A stretch of 19,296 bases of DNA from JAAYGT01 sp050252075. GTDB lineage: Bacteria; Pseudomonadota; Gammaproteobacteria; Burkholderiales; Burkholderiaceae_B. The position numbers were made by a program, and so were the translations under genes. Shown piece after piece: positions 7,615 to 13,150 of this stretch. Numbering within the stretch: position 1 is the stretch's first letter; each line of letters begins with the position of its first letter. Under the pieces are notes generated by a model. That model searched no databases and was not told the origin of the DNA. It was given only the letters and a program-made list of their open reading frames with translations. The stretch is from positions 1 through 19,296 of the forward strand of contig JBFWLP010000065.1 in NCBI GenBank assembly GCA_050252075.1, given 5' to 3'.

Positions 7615-7872
7615 TTATTCTTCAACGCCGTGTTCACGGTCGAGATTGTTCATGACCTTGGCATACACGAAGATAAGAATAATGAAGATGTAAATGGATC
7701 CGTTTTGTGCCATCCAGAAGCCCAGGTCGGCGCCTCCTACCATAATGCCCGACAGGGCCGGTCGCAGCAAAATACCCAAAAGAAAGGAACATGCGAACCA
7801 GATAACAAGGGATATCTGAATGATTCGTATATTCGCTTTCCAGTAGGCGTTTGATGATGAATTATCCGCCAT
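7615..7872 (-). CDS. DUF4212 small subunit of a sodium/substrate symporter
   Basis: The 85-residue protein has two transmembrane helices (about 18-38 and 52-73). It matches the DUF4212/TIGR03647 pattern: AYWKANIRIIQISLVIWFACSF near the start, then GFWMAQNGSIYIFIILIFVYAK. Members are encoded immediately upstream of VC_2705-type symporters and are thought to form a complex with them. GAGGAG lies 9 bases upstream of the ATG, and the stop is 18 bases before the symporter ATG, so the two are almost certainly translated from one message. The longer ActP-associated DUF485 small subunit is a different family. The assignment is secure; the role of the small subunit is inferred from context. Confidence 0.92.
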   Translation of the reverse strand: MADNSSSNAYWKANIRIIQISLVIWFACSFLLGILLRPALSGIMVGGADLGFWMAQNGSIYIFIILIFVYAKVMNNLDREHGVEE

Positions 7873-7888
7873 GATTTAATGCTCCTCG

Positions 7889-8305
7889 TTAGTGACATCG
7901 GTGGCTGACCGCCGGTTTGGCGACGCCTTTATGGTATTGGCGCTTCCTGGGCATCGGGTGCTTAGCAACGATATAGGCCGGCAGAAGAAAGCCTGCGTGC
8001 CGACCCGTTGCTGAACACCTGATAATGCTTCTGGAAGAGCCAACGGCACCCCGAACCGGCAGTTCGGAAGAACTGCGGCTACAGGGGGGATGCTTGAGGT
8101 TGCAGCGAGCGCTGCGAACACGAAGAAGGACGCCGACATGCCGACGCGCCTGGCAGCACGGGGGCTTGCAGGAGCGGATATGAGATAAAGGATGGAGCGG
8201 TGGACGGGAAGCGGGTGTTTTTCGGGGGGCAAGCAAGCGACGCAGGCAGCCCGCGATACGGCGGACTGCAGTAGGCACAGCGGACAACTTCAAAGCGGCC
8301 TGCAT
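7889..8305 (-). CDS. Possible small ORF upstream of the symporter operon (uncertain)
   Basis: A 138-codon ORF begins MQAALKLSAVPTAVRRIAG. It has a strong Shine-Dalgarno sequence, GAGGAG, six bases before its ATG. It stops 16 bases before the DUF4212 ATG, so position and spacing look operon-like. The predicted protein is rich in Arg, Cys, Ser and Pro, has no recognisable domain, and lacks the composition of a folded protein after about residue 25. A second frame over the same DNA (7876-8232) encodes a hydrophobic stretch SASFFVFAALAATSSIPPVAA that looks equally protein-like. This could be a frameshifted gene, a translated leader or chance. I do not recognise a family. Confidence 0.3.
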   Translation of the reverse strand: MQAALKLSAVPTAVRRIAGCLRRLLAPRKTPASRPPLHPLSHIRSCKPPCCQARRHVGVLLRVRSARCNLKHPPCSRSSSELPVRGAVGSSRSIIRCSATGRHAGFLLPAYIVAKHPMPRKRQYHKGVAKPAVSHRCH

Positions 8306-8369
8306 GGCGTTCTCCTCGGGTACCCCCCACAGGTTATCTTACCTGCTTGGTCGTCTTGGCTTGGTTGCC

Positions 8370-8386
8370 ACAGACGCCTTGTCTGT
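8370..8386. promoter_or_regulatory. Inverted repeat ACAGAC-N5-GTCTGT, candidate operator
   Basis: Two perfect 6-bp arms surround a 5-base spacer upstream of the strong ribosome binding site at 8307-8318. It lies where a regulator of the symporter operon could bind. No matching regulator gene is in the window, and such a short repeat can occur by chance. Confidence 0.3.
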
Positions 8387-8498
8387 AAAGTGTAAACCGA
8401 TGTGTCGTGGTATGTAAGGTGCACGATGTTCGGGAAATCACTACTATTGTCGGAGAATCCCGGGATTTATTTGTGTTTCATGATAATAGGGTTGTCAC

Positions 8499-9260
8499 TC
8501 ATGTTTCAACGAGTTCAACTTTTCCGGTGTCCAGGTGGTAGAGTCCTCCAACCACCTTCAATGACCCTTGTTGTACCCGGGCTCGAAGAATAGGATTGGA
8601 CAGCCGCAATTGTTCGACAGCCAGTCGAACGTTCTGGCGTATCGCCAGGTTCAGCAGGTTGCCGCTGCCTTGCTGTGCTTTTGCCTGCCTTACCGCCGGA
8701 GCAAGGGCTGTCGTGATGCTCTGAATATGGCCTGGAAAGTCGGTCTGGTTTTGTTCGGCGTCAATGGCTGCCTTCACGGCCCCGCATTCGGCATGGCCCA
8801 GAACCATGATGAGTGGGGTGTGCAGCACGGCAACCGTGTATTCAATGCTGGCGAGCAAGGCTGTGGTGACATAATTGCCCGCCACTCGGGTTACAAACAA
8901 ATCACCCCGTTCTTCGTCGAAGCAAAACTCGGGGCTAACCCGGGAGTCGGCACACCCAAGAATGCAGGCATAGGGGTTTTGCCCCTGTGTCAGAGCGGCC
9001 CGGGTGGCTGCAAAATTGATTGGTTCGGACTGGCCTTTCATGTAGCGCTCGTTGCCGCGAAGCAGGCGTTCCAGTGCCTGATCCGGTGTTAGCGTGTTGT
9101 CGGGCTTAGGCGGCTGTTGCGCATGCGCCACGGGTGCGGTGGCCAGCGCAGCAAAAGGCAGGCTGCCAAGGGCTGTAAGCACGCTGCGACGCTTTTGTGC
9201 ATGAAGCGAAAAGGCTGCCGGCGAACTGAGGCTGTCACGGTTGCTGCATAACTGACACAT
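8499..9260 (-). CDS. Beta-class carbonic anhydrase with twin-arginine signal peptide
   Basis: The 253-residue zinc enzyme interconverts CO2 and bicarbonate. Zinc-site motifs are complete: C103, D105 and R107 in CADSR, and H156 and C159 in GHAECGA. A signal peptide with QKRRSVLTALGSLPFAALATAPVAHAQ spans about 22-48; the twin arginine (24-25), hydrophobic segment and AHA cleavage site suggest Tat export of the folded enzyme to the periplasm. ATG at 9260 is preferred because GGGAG lies 8 bases upstream; an upstream in-frame start at 9323 has no clear site and adds 21 unlikely residues. The N-terminal MCQLC is unusual for an export signal n-region. It lies on the same strand as, and upstream of, the symporter operon, but 626 bp separate them. 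Confidence 0.92.
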   Translation of the reverse strand: MCQLCSNRDSLSSPAAFSLHAQKRRSVLTALGSLPFAALATAPVAHAQQPPKPDNTLTPDQALERLLRGNERYMKGQSEPINFAATRAALTQGQNPYACILGCADSRVSPEFCFDEERGDLFVTRVAGNYVTTALLASIEYTVAVLHTPLIMVLGHAECGAVKAAIDAEQNQTDFPGHIQSITTALAPAVRQAKAQQGSGNLLNLAIRQNVRLAVEQLRLSNPILRARVQQGSLKVVGGLYHLDTGKVELVET

Positions 9261-9448
9261 AGATTGTCTCCCAGAGAGTAAGCGATCAAGGGGGTGATGC
9301 AGGACAGCGCAGGGAAGATGCATTTACAGGTTTACGTAACGCAATCCAGCATCAAGTGTGCACCTTTTCTGGGAAAATGGGGAAATTTTTGCGTTATGTT
9401 AGTGCATTCCCTAGGTGTGCTGTGCACAACATTCATGCACAATACGTT

Positions 9449-9479
9449 CCATGCAGGTGAGGAGACATGCCCTGCATGG
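9449..9479 (+). other. Hairpin with Shine-Dalgarno and AUG in its loop
   Basis: CCATGCAGG (9449-9457) and CCTGCATGG (9471-9479) form a perfect 9-bp stem around a 13-base loop, TGAGGAGACATGC. The loop carries GAGGAG and an ATG six bases on. The ATG opens an 11-codon ORF ending at TAA 9500-9502. AGGA in a hairpin loop is also the form bound by CsrA/RsmA proteins. The strong terminator hairpin follows 55 bases downstream, so a short RNA is possible. No convincing promoter was found. Confidence 0.4.
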
Positions 9480-9533
9480 GCGCAGCCGGATACCGGCAAT
9501 AACTATATAGCAGGTCCATAACAAATAAAAAAT

Positions 9534-9569
9534 GCAAAAAGCCAACAGTGCAAGCTGTTGGCTTTTTGC
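9534..9569 (-). terminator. Strong intrinsic terminator, probably bidirectional
   Basis: GCAAAAAGCCAACAG (9534-9548) and CTGTTGGCTTTTTGC (9555-9569) are perfect 15-bp arms with a 6-base loop. On the minus strand the stem ends in GCTTTTTGC and is followed by ATTTTTTATTTG, a good U tract. On the plus strand the T tract is only the five in the stem. No intact minus-strand gene ends just before it, which suggests it belonged to a gene now lost. Confidence 0.85.
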
Positions 9570-9627
9570 GTTGGCGTGTTCACTTCACGCGCCGCAGATC
9601 TTCCAGCCCGCCACGTCGGGGCATGGT

Positions 9628-9790
9628 TTATTTCCCTAAAAGCTTGCTTTCAATCAACGCGTTGCCGCGCTCGTTGGCGACGGTTTCGTCTGCCCGAGTC
9701 GCCTGAGTGTGCCGTCGCTGCCATTGATGCAATTTCCCCGTCTGGTTCGTGCGTGCACGAAATACCGCGACTCGCTGCGAGTATGGAAGG
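9628..9790 (-). pseudogene. Possible 3' remnant of a decayed minus-strand gene
   Basis: The minus-strand frame from about 9790 to TAA 9628 reads NQTGKLHQWQRRHTQATRAD followed by ETVANERGNALIESKLLGK. That looks like the C-terminal end of a soluble protein and has normal GC content. In the same frame, after the stop, a 14-codon piece (MPRRGGLEDLRRVK) runs to a TGA, and then comes the strong minus-strand terminator at 9569-9534. The upstream side runs straight into very AT-rich DNA. I read this as a truncated gene that kept its terminator, but I cannot identify its family. Confidence 0.3.
9746..9782. promoter_or_regulatory. Two adjacent palindromes, candidate operators
   Basis: TTCGTGC-GT-GCACGAA (9746-9761) is a perfect 16-bp palindrome. 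ACTCGC-T-GCGAGT (9770-9782) is a perfect 13-bp palindrome with an odd centre. They lie about 30-65 bases upstream of the predicted -35 box of the Bug/SDR/VOC operon, a usual place for activator sites. No regulator gene is present to pair with them. Confidence 0.4.
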
Positions 9791-9810
9791 GGGCGGAAAT
9801 AATAAATCTG

Positions 9811-9839
9811 TTTACACGAAAAATTTAAGAATATATTAT
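9811..9839 (+). promoter_or_regulatory. Sigma-70 promoter of the Bug/SDR/VOC operon
   Basis: TTTACA (9811-9816) is separated by exactly 17 bases from TATTAT (9834-9839); each hexamer is one mismatch from consensus. The predicted start is near 9846, giving a leader of about 197 bases before the receptor ATG. The surrounding 100 bases are strongly AT-rich, unlike the rest of the window. Confidence 0.65.
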
Positions 9840-9859
9840 CCGTATAAATATACGGATAA
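9836..9859. promoter_or_regulatory. 24-bp palindrome over the -10/start site, candidate repressor operator
   Basis: TTATCCGTAT and ATACGGATAA are perfect 10-bp arms around AAAT. The palindrome overlaps the TATTAT -10 box and the predicted start point, the usual position for a repressor of GntR, TetR or MarR type. It could also form an RNA hairpin at the 5' end, but no downstream U tract of the usual form follows closely. Confidence 0.6.
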
Positions 9860-10030
9860 ATTTTATTTGTGCTTTTATGTTTTTTATAAAAATTAGATGG
9901 TGGGCGTGCCATACCAATGGTTGCGACGCATGATCCAACAAGGCTTTTGTTCCGCTTTTCATTCAGCCGTTTGCTTGGTTTTAGTGGAGCACGACGAAGC
10001 CATCACTTCACACTAACTCAGAATTTTGAC

Positions 10031-10042
10031 CAGGAGACAAAG
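10031..10042 (+). promoter_or_regulatory. Ribosome binding site deciding the receptor start
   Basis: CAGGAGACAAAG places AGGAG 7 bases before the ATG at 10043. This, and the signal peptide that begins there, rejects the longer in-frame start at 9917. Confidence 0.85.
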
Positions 10043-11008
10043 ATGAGCTTCGTGAAATTTATTGTTGTATTTTTATTGTCTTTCAGTACCAGCGTCTTTG
10101 CGGCAGACCAGTGGCCGTCGCAGACCATACGTTTGATCGTGCCATACGCTCCGGGCGGGGCCACCGATGTGACCGGGCGATTGCTTGCCGAAAATCTCAG
10201 GGGGCGTCTGGGCCAGTCTGTCATTGTGGAGAATCGCAGCGGGGCAGGCGGGAATATCGGCACCGATCTGGTGGCCAAAGCCGCCCCTGACGGGTACACC
10301 ATGTTGTTCGCTTACGCCGGCCCCATCGGGATCAACCAGTTCGTCTACAAGAACCTGCCATTCAATCCAAAGAAAGACTTCAGCCCCGTCACTCTTGTGG
10401 CTGAAGCCCCATTGGTGTTGGTGGTTAATTCCTCGTTGCCGGTAAAGACGGTTGATGAACTTATTGCTTACGCAAAGGCCAATCCCAACAAGCTGTCTTA
10501 TGGTTCTTCGGGTACCGGCGGTGCCGATCACCTTGCGGGTGAGCTGTTCAAGGAGCGTACAGGAACGACCATGGTGCATGTGCCCTACAAAGGGGGAGCG
10601 CCTGCAATGAACGATCTTGTCGGCGGGCAGACGAACCTGCAGTTTGCAACGATTCCCGGCGCGATCGGTCACATCCGGTCAGGAAGAATTCGTCCCATTG
10701 CATTGTTGAGCTCCAAGCGTTTTGGTCTGTTACCCGATGTGCCCACAATTGCAGAAGCCGGCCTTTCCGATTTTGAAATCAACAATTGGTACGGCATTGC
10801 GCTGCCGGCTGGGACACCTGAGCCAATTGTCAAACGGTTGAATAAAGAACTGGTTGAGATCGTGCGGTTGCCCGAGGTTGGCGCCAGGTTTCTTGAACTT
10901 GGTTTGATTCCGCTGTGGATGACACCCGAAGAGTTCAAGACGTTTCTCGAAGCAGATGCCAAGAACTGGGAAAAAATCGTCCGTACCTCGGGTGCAGCCA
11001 TTGAATAA
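10043..11008 (+). CDS. Bug-family tripartite tricarboxylate transporter substrate-binding protein
   Basis: The 321-residue protein has a cleavable signal peptide (MSFVKFIVVFLLSFSTSVFA, cleavage before ADQWP). A TctC/Bug periplasmic binding protein follows. Family motifs include RLIVPYAPGGATDVTGRLLA near the mature N terminus, VENRSGAGGNIGTDLVAKAAPDGYTM, and YGSSGTGGADHLAGELF around the central loop. Bug receptors bind small carboxylates or related compounds; some serve TctAB-type transporters and many are orphans. No TctA or TctB gene is in the window, so this receptor is an orphan or works with a transporter elsewhere. It is the first gene of a plus-strand operon with an SDR protein 23 bases downstream and a VOC protein after that. 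The ligand cannot be predicted. Confidence 0.94.
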   Translation: MSFVKFIVVFLLSFSTSVFAADQWPSQTIRLIVPYAPGGATDVTGRLLAENLRGRLGQSVIVENRSGAGGNIGTDLVAKAAPDGYTMLFAYAGPIGINQFVYKNLPFNPKKDFSPVTLVAEAPLVLVVNSSLPVKTVDELIAYAKANPNKLSYGSSGTGGADHLAGELFKERTGTTMVHVPYKGGAPAMNDLVGGQTNLQFATIPGAIGHIRSGRIRPIALLSSKRFGLLPDVPTIAEAGLSDFEINNWYGIALPAGTPEPIVKRLNKELVEIVRLPEVGARFLELGLIPLWMTPEEFKTFLEADAKNWEKIVRTSGAAIE

Positions 11009-11031
11009 AGCGGCGCCAATCAGGAGCAGCC

Positions 11032-11820
11032 ATGCAGCTTGAACTGGAAGGGAAACACGCTCTGGTCACAGGCGCCAGCCGAGGTATCGGCTTGTCCATA
11101 GCGCGTCAGTTGGCGGGTGAGGGTTGCCATCTGACACTTGCGGCGCGGGATGCCGACGCGCTTGGCACCGTACAGCAGCATTTGAAGCAACAGTTTCCCT
11201 CTGTTCAGATAAAAATCCAGGCCGTCGATCTGTCGACGACGCAAGACCAGGTGCGGCTGGGGGATCTTGCCGGCGATGTCGATATATTCGTGAATAACGC
11301 CGGATCCAATCCGGCCGGTGAGCTGCTGGCTACCACAGACGCCATGTGGCGCAAAGCCTTTGATTTAAAGGTGTTCGGGTATATCAATTTAACCCGCATG
11401 GCGCTGGAAGGCATGCAAGCGGCCGGGCGTAAGGGCGTGATAGTGAACGTCATTGGTTTTGCCGGTGAGCGTCTTACGTCGAAGTACATCATTGGATCTA
11501 CCGCCAATGCCGGCCTGATTGCCTTTACGCGAAGCCTGGGCAGCAGCTCTACCGATTTCGGCGTGCGTGTGGTGGGTGTGAATCCCTCTTTGACGGCAAC
11601 CGACCGTGCGGTCACGATGCTGAAGTCGTGGAGCAAGGCGGAGTACGGAACGGAAGAGCGCTGGCTAGACTACGAAGCAGGCATGAAGTTACCGTTCGGT
11701 CGAATGGCAACTTGCGAGGAAGTTGCCGATGCGGTTCTTTTTTTGGCGTCGGCGCGCGCATCGTACATAAGCGGTGTTGTGTTGAATGTCGATGGTGGTG
11801 GCGTTTATCGTGAGCGCTGA
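11032..11820 (+). CDS. SDR-family oxidoreductase with non-canonical active site
   Basis: The 262-residue protein has a classical SDR Rossmann fold: TGASRGIG (13-20) for cofactor binding, NNAG (88-91), and DGG near the C terminus. The catalytic region differs from the usual Ser-Tyr-xxx-Lys. It reads NVIGFAGERLTSKYIIGSTANAGLIAFTRSLG (139-170), with Gly at the normal Ser position and N158 where the Lys is expected. Y152 is followed by IIGS. I recall the same N-V-I-G and Y-I-x-G-S-x-x-N pattern in a subgroup of bacterial SDRs (PRK06125-like), so it looks like a family trait rather than damage. Substrate and even redox activity are uncertain. AGGAG lies upstream of the ATG. It probably acts on the compound taken up through the Bug receptor. 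Confidence 0.9.
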   Translation: MQLELEGKHALVTGASRGIGLSIARQLAGEGCHLTLAARDADALGTVQQHLKQQFPSVQIKIQAVDLSTTQDQVRLGDLAGDVDIFVNNAGSNPAGELLATTDAMWRKAFDLKVFGYINLTRMALEGMQAAGRKGVIVNVIGFAGERLTSKYIIGSTANAGLIAFTRSLGSSSTDFGVRVVGVNPSLTATDRAVTMLKSWSKAEYGTEERWLDYEAGMKLPFGRMATCEEVADAVLFLASARASYISGVVLNVDGGGVYRER

Positions 11821-11844
11821 ATATCGTAATTTTTCGAGGTTGCT

Positions 11845-12237
11845 ATGCCCAAAATAACCCACCTTGCCGTCAAGGTGCACGATATCGAGTCGGCATCGGC
11901 TCTGTATGAGTCGCTGTTCGGATTCAAGCATATGTCGACGGCACAGTCGGTTGGCCATGTGTCACGGCATTTAAGTGCGGGAGACACCATACTGTCGCTG
12001 TTGCAGTATGAAAGCGAACAGTCGCCCGAGGCGCTGCTGGCAGGACAGGGGCCTTGTATTCACCATTTTGGTGTGGAAGTCGATGATTTGGCCCACTACG
12101 AGGCCCAGTTGGCAAAGTTTGGTTGCGAGATCATCAGTGGCAGCGCCGATCATCCGCCGGTCAAGTTTCGAACGGCAGACGGCATCGTGGCCGAGTTGCT
12201 CGCCCCCGACACCATGCAGCGGGCAGGAAAAGAATAG
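11845..12237 (+). CDS. VOC-family (glyoxalase/dioxygenase-fold) protein
   Basis: The 130-residue protein has two beta-alpha-beta-beta-beta modules of the vicinal-oxygen-chelate fold. Candidate metal ligands are visible: H6 in ITHLAVKV, H73 or H74 in IHHFGVEV, and E117 in VAELLAP. The size fits single-chain dimeric VOC enzymes such as glyoxalase I, methylmalonyl-CoA epimerase or small dioxygenases; the exact reaction cannot be decided. CGAGG precedes the ATG by about 6 bases. It begins 24 bases after the SDR gene and is the last gene of the Bug/SDR/VOC operon; a bidirectional hairpin follows directly. It is probably an isomerase, epimerase or lyase in the breakdown of the ligand imported by this system. 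Confidence 0.87.
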   Translation: MPKITHLAVKVHDIESASALYESLFGFKHMSTAQSVGHVSRHLSAGDTILSLLQYESEQSPEALLAGQGPCIHHFGVEVDDLAHYEAQLAKFGCEIISGSADHPPVKFRTADGIVAELLAPDTMQRAGKE

Positions 12238-12252
12238 CCCGGCTTCCGGGCT
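12236..12252. terminator. Bidirectional terminator between the VOC gene and smr
   Basis: AGCCCGG (12236-12242) and CCGGGCT (12246-12252) form a 7-bp stem with a 3-base loop. The first two stem bases overlap the end of the VOC stop codon. On the minus strand the stem is followed by ATTCTTTTCC, a moderate U tract, so it should end the trxB-smr transcript. On the plus strand only TT follows. Confidence 0.65.
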
Positions 12253-12304
12253 TTGATCGGGGGCGTGGCTACCCCGGGTAACAGGCGCAGAACCGGTGGG
12301 GTGT

Positions 12305-13150
12305 TCAAGAAGCCGATGCGGTTCCCTCGGCCAGTTCCAGAAGCACATCGACTGCGCCCGCCCCGCCGTGTTCCTCGGCGCATTGCGCATAGGCTTGAAC
12401 CGCTTGCCATTGGGTCAGCCATCGACGCAGTGTTGTTTTCAGCACCGGTTCGCCGTTCTTTGAGCCATACCCTTTTCCATGCACGACACGTACGCACCGT
12501 AACCGGTGCTCGACACATGAGGTCAGAAAACGCTCCAGGCGTTCTCGCGCCTGATCGACATTGCTGCCGTGCAAGTCAAGCGTGGCCTGGGGCACCCAGC
12601 GTCCACGCTCCAGCTGTTTCAAGAGCTCTATGCTGTGTGGATTCCGGACGTAGGCCGTATCATCGTGGTGAACGTGCGCCGGCGTATAGGTGTCGGACAC
12701 CGTAGCCAGGTTTTTTTCCGGGCGGCCGCTGGCTTTTTCGCGCCGTTGGCGAAGTACATCGGGCGGGCTGGAAGTAACCGGGGGCAGCACGGCACGGCGG
12801 GTGTCGGGCAACGGTGCAACGAAGGCAACGGCGCGCCGGAACAATGCCAGATCATCGGCGTTGACCGCTTCGGCGGCCAGGCTGTGGGCCTGGGCGGGCG
12901 CGACGGCCACACGACCGGGCTCGGGGCGGCGTTCAGTGCCGGGAGCAGGGGCGCCTGCAGCCGTGCGGGCCGACCTGTTGCCGGCCGACAGCCCGCTGCC
13001 CGGCGGCAGCATTTTTTGCCGCTTCCTGCTGACTTTCTGTGGAGCAATGGCCGGCGCTTTGCTATGACCGGCCCCCGAAAGCTGTTTCAGGCCGGCCAGC
13101 CCGTGAACCAGATGGTCGGCGCGCTGGGTGGATTTCTTGCTATTCGGCAT
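12305..13150 (-). CDS. smrA: Smr/MutS2-domain protein (SmrA-like putative endonuclease)
   Basis: The 281-residue product has a long basic, Pro/Ala-rich N-terminal half of low complexity. A C-terminal Smr domain (about 180-270) carries both signature motifs: LDLHG (191-195) and VVHGKGYGS (HGKG at 224-227). Smr domains have DNA-nicking or RNA-cleaving activity and dimerise or act alone; the proteobacterial SmrA/SmrB stand-alone form matches this layout. ATG at 13150 lies inside the last codons of trxB and overlaps its stop by 11 bases, so translation is probably coupled. An ORF extension to 13237 would run further into trxB and is rejected. The gene symbol is by domain type only; SmrA versus SmrB cannot be told. 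Confidence 0.85.
   Translation of the reverse strand: MPNSKKSTQRADHLVHGLAGLKQLSGAGHSKAPAIAPQKVSRKRQKMLPPGSGLSAGNRSARTAAGAPAPGTERRPEPGRVAVAPAQAHSLAAEAVNADDLALFRRAVAFVAPLPDTRRAVLPPVTSSPPDVLRQRREKASGRPEKNLATVSDTYTPAHVHHDDTAYVRNPHSIELLKQLERGRWVPQATLDLHGSNVDQARERLERFLTSCVEHRLRCVRVVHGKGYGSKNGEPVLKTTLRRWLTQWQAVQAYAQCAEEHGGAGAVDVLLELAEGTASAS

Larger units (their letters stand above)
7873..8498. other. 626-bp gap upstream of the symporter operon
   Basis: This stretch separates the carbonic anhydrase stop from the DUF4212 start. It holds one minus-strand ORF with a good ribosome binding site (listed separately at low confidence). It also holds a 17-bp inverted repeat ACAGAC-5-GTCTGT at 8370-8386 and a 12-bp palindrome AATCCCGGGATT near 8457-8468. 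I see no strong sigma-70 promoter. The symporter operon promoter should be here, most probably between 8320 and 8498, which would give a leader of up to about 500 nt. Confidence 0.5.

Noticed and set aside
8192..8395. 67-codon plus-strand ORF in the symporter upstream gap
   Set aside because: It has no ribosome site and lies opposite a minus-strand ORF with a strong one; the product is low in complexity.
8457..8468. AATCCCGGGATT palindrome after the carbonic anhydrase gene as a terminator
   Set aside because: There is no loop and no U tract on either strand; a 12-bp palindrome of this kind can occur by chance.
9294..9521. 75-codon plus-strand ORF upstream of the terminator
   Set aside because: There is no ribosome site at its start, the composition is not protein-like, and it lies across the carbonic anhydrase leader region.
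9917..10042. In-frame N-terminal extension of the Bug receptor
   Set aside because: The added 42 residues have no signal-peptide character and no ribosome site; AGGAG and a clean signal peptide mark the start at 10043.
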